DNA from: a virus
IMG/VR virus record: IMGVR_UViG_3300000212_000153
Span: 1-42,117 of that record
Reading direction: 5' to 3' (one strand)
Length of the DNA: 42,117 nucleotides
This document shows positions 38,251-42,117 of this stretch, in pieces. Both the position numbers and the translations under genes were made by a program. A model generated the notes under the pieces. That model was not told the origin of the DNA. It did not search any database and worked only from the letters and a program-made list of their open reading frames with translations. Each line of letters opens with the position of its first letter. Positions within the stretch are counted from its first letter, which is position 1.

Positions 38251-39273
38251 TTAAAACTTTGACAAAGACCGTAATATCTTTTCATGTTTAGAATTAATAT
38301 TTTTAGGAATTTGCAAATCAATACTACATATTAAATCTCCAACACGACCATTACCTCGACGTATACCTTTACCAGTTATTCTTAATAACTTACCAACAAC
38401 ACTCCCACGTGATATTCTAACTTTAAGAGTGGTATTATCTAATAAAGTTAACTGAACCTCACCACCCAAACACAAAGTGGAATATCCAACCTCTAACTTA
38501 CGAATCAAATTAAAAGCATCTCGTTGATATATGTCATGTGGTAATATTTTAACTGATATATATAAATCACCGACAACACCATTATCTTTGTTAGTAAATC
38601 CACGTCCTTGATATCTTAACCTCTCACCACTGGTTATTCCAGAAGGTATAGTTAATTTAAAATTTTCCTGTTTTTTTGTATAACCTTCCCCATTACACAC
38701 TTTACAAGGTTTTATTATAACCTTACCACGACCACTACAATAACCACACTCAGAAGCAACCCGTTGGCCAAACAGATTAGAATGATATAACATACCAGTA
38801 CCACCACAAGAACGACAATCAATCTCATCTTTAGGAGATAATATACCACTACCCCTACATGGTGTACATCTATATTCCTTTGGTATCTTTATTTCTAAAT
38901 CATCACCATATACAGATTGTTGTAAAGTTAAAGAAACCGTATATTCAACATCACGACCCCTATGGTTTTGTCTTGGACGACTTTGTTGTTGTTGCCCAAA
39001 CCCACCGAATATATCTGAAAATGGATCAAATCCACGTCCACCCTGTCTTTGTGTATCATGTCCAAATGTATCATACTGTCTGCGTTTTTCAGGATCAGAC
39101 AAAATTTCATACGCCTCAGTAACATCTTTAAACTTAGATTCACAAACAGTATCACCCTGGTTTTTATCAGGGTGATATTTCATTGCCAACTTACGATAAC
39201 TTTTCTTTATATCACCAGAAGATGCATTCTTCTTCACACTCAATACATCATAATAATCACGTTTAGACATCAA
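38251..39273 (-). CDS. dnaJ: DnaJ (Hsp40) co-chaperone
   Basis: DnaJ stimulates DnaK ATPase and delivers clients. The 340-residue protein has the J-domain at the N-terminus with [16 protein letters not shown] (HPD at 34-36), a Gly/Phe-rich linker with Q-Q-Q, and the four zinc-finger repeats [24 protein letters not shown] and CKVCNGEG. The C-terminal substrate domain contains [20 protein letters not shown]. It is a full type I DnaJ, somewhat short. It follows dnaK by 9 bases, as in bacterial operons. No grpE gene is visible in the window. Confidence 0.96.
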   Translation of the reverse strand: MMSKRDYYDVLSVKKNASSGDIKKSYRKLAMKYHPDKNQGDTVCESKFKDVTEAYEILSDPEKRRQYDTFGHDTQRQGGRGFDPFSDIFGGFGQQQQSRPRQNHRGRDVEYTVSLTLQQSVYGDDLEIKIPKEYRCTPCRGSGILSPKDEIDCRSCGGTGMLYHSNLFGQRVASECGYCSGRGKVIIKPCKVCNGEGYTKKQENFKLTIPSGITSGERLRYQGRGFTNKDNGVVGDLYISVKILPHDIYQRDAFNLIRKLEVGYSTLCLGGEVQLTLLDNTTLKVRISRGSVVGKLLRITGKGIRRGNGRVGDLICSIDLQIPKNINSKHEKILRSLSKF

Positions 39274-39282
39274 ATCACCGAA

Positions 39283-41193
39283 TTATTTAGTTTCTGTTTT
39301 TTCTTCTGGTGTCGGTTCCACAATCTCAGCATCTACAACTTCTGCCTCTTCGGGAACGACACCATCAACGACTTCTGCTTCAGGTTCCGGAACTGGCTTT
39401 TGTAAAGTTGCAGATAACTCAGCCAACGATTGCACTTTAGTATTAATATCATCTAAATCTTCACCAGACATAGATTCTTTCAATTCAGAAACACTATTTA
39501 CGATCTTCTCACGTTCTTCATCTGGTACTATAATTTCTTCGTCTGCTAATTTCTTCTCAACATCATTAATAAATCCTTCCGCCATATTTCTTGCACCAAC
39601 CAACGCAGTATACTTATCATCTGCATCTTTATGTTCTTCACCCTCTTTAATCATACGTTCTACATCTTCATCAGATAACCCCGATGAAGATTTAATTTCA
39701 ATTGATTGTTCCTTACCAGTGTTTTTATCCTTGGCAGAAACATGCATAATACCATTAGCATCAATATTAAATTCAACTTCAATTTGTGGTGTTCCGCGTG
39801 GTCCTGGTTGAATTTCTGTTAAATCAAATCTACCTAAAGAATTATTACCAGAAGCAACTGAACGTTCACCTTGAAGAACATGAATAGTTACAGCTGATTG
39901 ATTATCCTCTGCCGTCGAAAATACTTCACTTTTTTTCGTTGGAATGGTGGTATTCTTTTCAATTAATGTGGTCATAACACCACCCATCGTTTCAATACCT
40001 AATGACAATGGAGTAACATCAAGCAATAACACATTGTCAATACCACCAGATAACACACCACCCTGTGTAGCAGCACCAAGAGCAACTGACTCATCAGGAT
40101 TTACATCCTTTCTCGGTTCAATACCAAAAATAGATTTTACCATTTCTTGAACTTTAGGCATTCTAGTTTGCCCACCAACTAAAATAACATCATCAACCTT
40201 AGTAATGTCTGCATCCTTTAACGCAGTAACACATGGGTTTTTTGTACGTTCAATTAATTCAGATACCATCTTCTCCAATTTAGAACGTGAAATCTTAACA
40301 TTTAAATGTTTAGGACCAGTAGAATCCGCAGTAATATATGGTAAATTTACTTCAGTTTCTTGAGTCGATGACAACTCAATTTTACACTTCTCTGCCGCTT
40401 CTTTTAATCGTTGTAATGCAATAGGATCATTATGAAGATCTACACCATTTTCTTTTTTAAATTCATCACAGAGATAATCAATAAGTCGTAAATCGAAATC
40501 CTCACCACCTAAAAATGTATCACCATTAGTAGACAATACTTCAAAGGAATATTCCCCATCCACATTCGACATCTCAATAATAGAAACATCAAAAGTACCA
40601 CCACCAAGATCATAAACAGCAACTACCTTATCATCAGTAACATCACCCTTATCTAAACCATAAGATAAAGCTGCCGCAGTAGGTTCATTGATAATTCGCA
40701 TAACATCTAGTCCTGCAATCTTACCAGCATCCTTTGTTGCCTGTCTTTGTGAATCATTAAAATAAGCAGGAACAGTAATAACTGCCTGTGTTACATCAGA
40801 ACCCAAATACGACTCCGCATCTTTTTTTAATTTCATTAAAATTTTTGATGAAATTTCTGGGGGAGATAATAACTCACCACCAGATTTTACCCACGCATCA
40901 CCATTATCCGCCTCTACAATGTCATAAGGCACCATAGATATGTCCTTTTGAACTGCATCATCTTTAAACTTTCTGCCAATTAATCTCTTAACCGCAAACA
41001 ATGTATCTTTTGGATTAGTCACCGATTGTCTCTTAGCCGACTGTCCTACTAATATTTCCGAATCCGAATGTGAAACTATAGATGGTGTCGTCCTAGAACC
41101 TTCACCATTTTCAATTACTACTGCCTTACCATTCTCTAATACAGCTACACATGAATTAGTAGTACCCAAATCAATACCAATAATATTACCCAT
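39283..41193 (-). CDS. dnaK: DnaK (Hsp70) chaperone
   Basis: The ATP-driven Hsp70 chaperone. The 636-residue protein is full length. It begins [20 protein letters not shown], with [52 protein letters not shown], and the C-terminal substrate-binding domain [20 protein letters not shown]. The last 30 residues are acidic and rich in Glu, Val and Pro, as in bacterial DnaK. The nucleotide-binding motifs are intact. A DnaK in a phage genome is uncommon and suggests a large virus with its own protein-folding needs. It stands before dnaJ. Confidence 0.97.
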   Translation of the reverse strand: MGNIIGIDLGTTNSCVAVLENGKAVVIENGEGSRTTPSIVSHSDSEILVGQSAKRQSVTNPKDTLFAVKRLIGRKFKDDAVQKDISMVPYDIVEADNGDAWVKSGGELLSPPEISSKILMKLKKDAESYLGSDVTQAVITVPAYFNDSQRQATKDAGKIAGLDVMRIINEPTAAALSYGLDKGDVTDDKVVAVYDLGGGTFDVSIIEMSNVDGEYSFEVLSTNGDTFLGGEDFDLRLIDYLCDEFKKENGVDLHNDPIALQRLKEAAEKCKIELSSTQETEVNLPYITADSTGPKHLNVKISRSKLEKMVSELIERTKNPCVTALKDADITKVDDVILVGGQTRMPKVQEMVKSIFGIEPRKDVNPDESVALGAATQGGVLSGGIDNVLLLDVTPLSLGIETMGGVMTTLIEKNTTIPTKKSEVFSTAEDNQSAVTIHVLQGERSVASGNNSLGRFDLTEIQPGPRGTPQIEVEFNIDANGIMHVSAKDKNTGKEQSIEIKSSSGLSDEDVERMIKEGEEHKDADDKYTALVGARNMAEGFINDVEKKLADEEIIVPDEEREKIVNSVSELKESMSGEDLDDINTKVQSLAELSATLQKPVPEPEAEVVDGVVPEEAEVVDAEIVEPTPEEKTETK

Positions 41194-41215
41194 TTTTACT
41201 TCTCCTTTCTCAATT

Positions 41216-41518
41216 TTAAATTAAACCGCTTTTCTTTCTTGCATTATTAATAATCTCTGTATTCTTTACAGTTTTCGCGTCCCTACCACCCAACTTCTCA
41301 GCAAGTGGGGTATAAGGATTATTCTCTGCAACTTTAGAAAGTACCTCTTTAAACCCCTCACTGACTTTCATATCACCCCTACCAGATATTATCTTAGGAG
41401 CACCAATTATTTGTTTTATATTAGAGTTATCTGATAAAAATACATCCTTTTCAGATATACTAATAAACTTATCGAATACTTCGTCCGTATCATTATTTTT
41501 AAATGTATATATAGGCAT
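41216..41518 (-). CDS. FmdB-like small phage protein
   Basis: The 100-residue protein starts [20 protein letters not shown], with [20 protein letters not shown] and a middle [20 protein letters not shown]. This is the pattern I recall for phage FmdB-family proteins, but the family zinc-ribbon cysteines are absent. It lies between DHFR and DnaK. Regulatory or structural function is not established. Confidence 0.6.
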   Translation of the reverse strand: MPIYTFKNNDTDEVFDKFISISEKDVFLSDNSNIKQIIGAPKIISGRGDMKVSEGFKEVLSKVAENNPYTPLAEKLGGRDAKTVKNTEIINNARKKSGLI

Positions 41519-42028
41519 CTATTTTCTTACCATTATTCTTAATTCTAAATTATCACTTTCTTTACAGAAAGTCTGTTCGAAATTAGATTCCATTTCTTCC
41601 ATATAATCCCTCTCTATATATAAATTACTATTTATTTTTTTATCTAATACTGTCGCAATATAAAACATATTAATATATTTCCAATATGTCATATATGTAT
41701 AATACCCACCAATAATATGTACATTCATATGTGAATGATCGGACAACCACGACAATGAATCAGATATATTAATCTTAAATGATTTCTCATCATATGTTAT
41801 TTCATTATTAGTCACAACATACTTCATATAATCTTCTGGTAATATACTAAATAATTGCTTATATGTATTATGCCCCATCAACAATATACCATTTCTCATT
41901 CTCATAGTACGGTCAAACCACGCCTGTGTCTTTTTAGAATACACAACAAGATTACAACCATTATCATCAATGCCATAATCTTCACTCAATATTATACTTG
42001 CACTTACTGTCCTTTTTGTATTAATCAT
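41519..42028 (-). CDS. folA: Dihydrofolate reductase-like protein
   Basis: Reduces dihydrofolate to tetrahydrofolate, needed for thymidylate and purine synthesis. The ATG at 42028 is chosen (MINTKRTVSASIILSEDYGI); a longer TTG frame from 42034 is less likely. Key segments are GILLMGHNTYKQLFSIL (NADPH-binding G-x-x-T-Y) and NVHIIGGYYTYMTYWKYINM (I-I-G-G-x-x-x-Y). The N-terminal strand is divergent and the usual active-site acid is not evident by eye. Length about 169 residues is normal. It may support PurN, which uses folate, in the same window. Confidence 0.78.
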   Translation of the reverse strand: MINTKRTVSASIILSEDYGIDDNGCNLVVYSKKTQAWFDRTMRMRNGILLMGHNTYKQLFSILPEDYMKYVVTNNEITYDEKSFKINISDSLSWLSDHSHMNVHIIGGYYTYMTYWKYINMFYIATVLDKKINSNLYIERDYMEEMESNFEQTFCKESDNLELRIMVRK

Positions 42029-42030
42029 AT

Positions 42031-42093
42031 TCAATCTAATAAATTTGGAAACACCTCGTCTACTAATCTTCTAGTTAACCACTTAACCTTCAT
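42031..42093 (-). CDS. Possible 20-aa peptide upstream of folA
   Basis: ATG at 42093 opens MKVKWLTRRLVDEVFPNLLD and stops 2 bases before the DHFR ATG. It may be a leader peptide or a small gene. Support is only the frame, its close spacing and the TATAAATA box upstream. Confidence 0.25.
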   Translation of the reverse strand: MKVKWLTRRLVDEVFPNLLD

Positions 42094-42098
42094 TTTTT

Positions 42099-42106
42099 TA
42101 TTTATA
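42099..42106 (-). promoter_or_regulatory. Candidate T4-type late promoter upstream of folA
   Basis: TATAAATA on the minus strand, 6 bases before a small ATG and about 71 bases before DHFR. Octamer matches the T4 late consensus. Chance occurrence is possible in AT-rich DNA. Confidence 0.3.
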
Positions 42107-42117
42107 ATTTTGACAAC

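Noticed and set aside
1-42117. CRISPR arrays, insertion sequences, integrase or attachment sites, and tRNA genes
   Set aside because: No regularly spaced repeats, transposase or integrase motifs were seen, and the only tRNA-like T-arm found belongs to the tmRNA.

Overview
The window looks like part of the genome of a large tailed phage related to the T4 superfamily (a marine-type myovirus). It is AT-rich (roughly two thirds by eye), every supportable gene lies on the minus strand, and gene ends overlap tightly, often as ATGA or TAATG. The phage call rests on several signals. Six neighbouring proteins start with MKT(Y/F)- or MKS(F/Y)-type leaders like the T4 capsid-targeting sequence. There is an M15 endolysin-type peptidase, a DUF3310-like protein, an FmdB-like phage protein, a CobS/MoxR-like ATPase, an Hsp20, and TATAAATA boxes like T4 late promoters. 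The host is unknown. A circularly permuted (two-piece) tmRNA gene whose tag ends in DDNFAVAA hints at an alphaproteobacterial host.

Layout, left to right; transcription runs right to left. 1-7.9 kb is a virion and lysis region: a truncated large protein, the leader-bearing candidate internal-head proteins (one resembling an ADP-ribosyltransferase), a malyl-CoA-lyase-like enzyme, an MscS-like membrane protein, small membrane proteins, an M15 peptidase and Hsp20. 8-14 kb holds a CobS-like ATPase and many small accessory genes, each short group behind its own TTGAC-N17-GATAAT promoter, plus a methyltransferase paired with a PD-(D/E)XK nuclease candidate. 14-21 kb is one long unit behind a palindromic promoter: a CobT-like VWA protein, small genes, FadE-like acyl-CoA dehydrogenase, PurN and alanine dehydrogenase. 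21-24 kb carries a second methyltransferase/nuclease-like pair and a Dam-type methylase. 24-29.3 kb is a metabolic operon: DUF3310, FTR1-like permease, pyrophosphatase, PyrD, a small zincin, a lipoprotein and PanD. 29.4-33.7 kb has PRPP synthetase, a 2-keto-acid decarboxylase, a class 3 lipase and small lipoproteins. 33.7-34.3 kb is the tmRNA locus. 34.3-42.1 kb encodes FadB- and FadA-like beta-oxidation enzymes, DnaJ, DnaK, an FmdB-like protein and dihydrofolate reductase.

Taken together, the window encodes lipase, acyl-CoA dehydrogenase, enoyl-CoA hydratase/3-hydroxyacyl-CoA dehydrogenase and thiolase. That is the catalytic set for fatty-acid beta-oxidation, and it sits with acetyl-CoA, pyruvate and alanine enzymes, a CoA-precursor enzyme (PanD) and nucleotide synthesis (PRPP synthetase, PurN, PyrD, Ppa, DHFR). 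My inference is that the virus burns host lipids to supply energy and carbon for nucleotide synthesis, while chaperones and tmRNA support the heavily loaded translation and folding machinery. No acyl-CoA synthetase (FadD) is visible here. All functions are inferred from sequence motifs without database searches.
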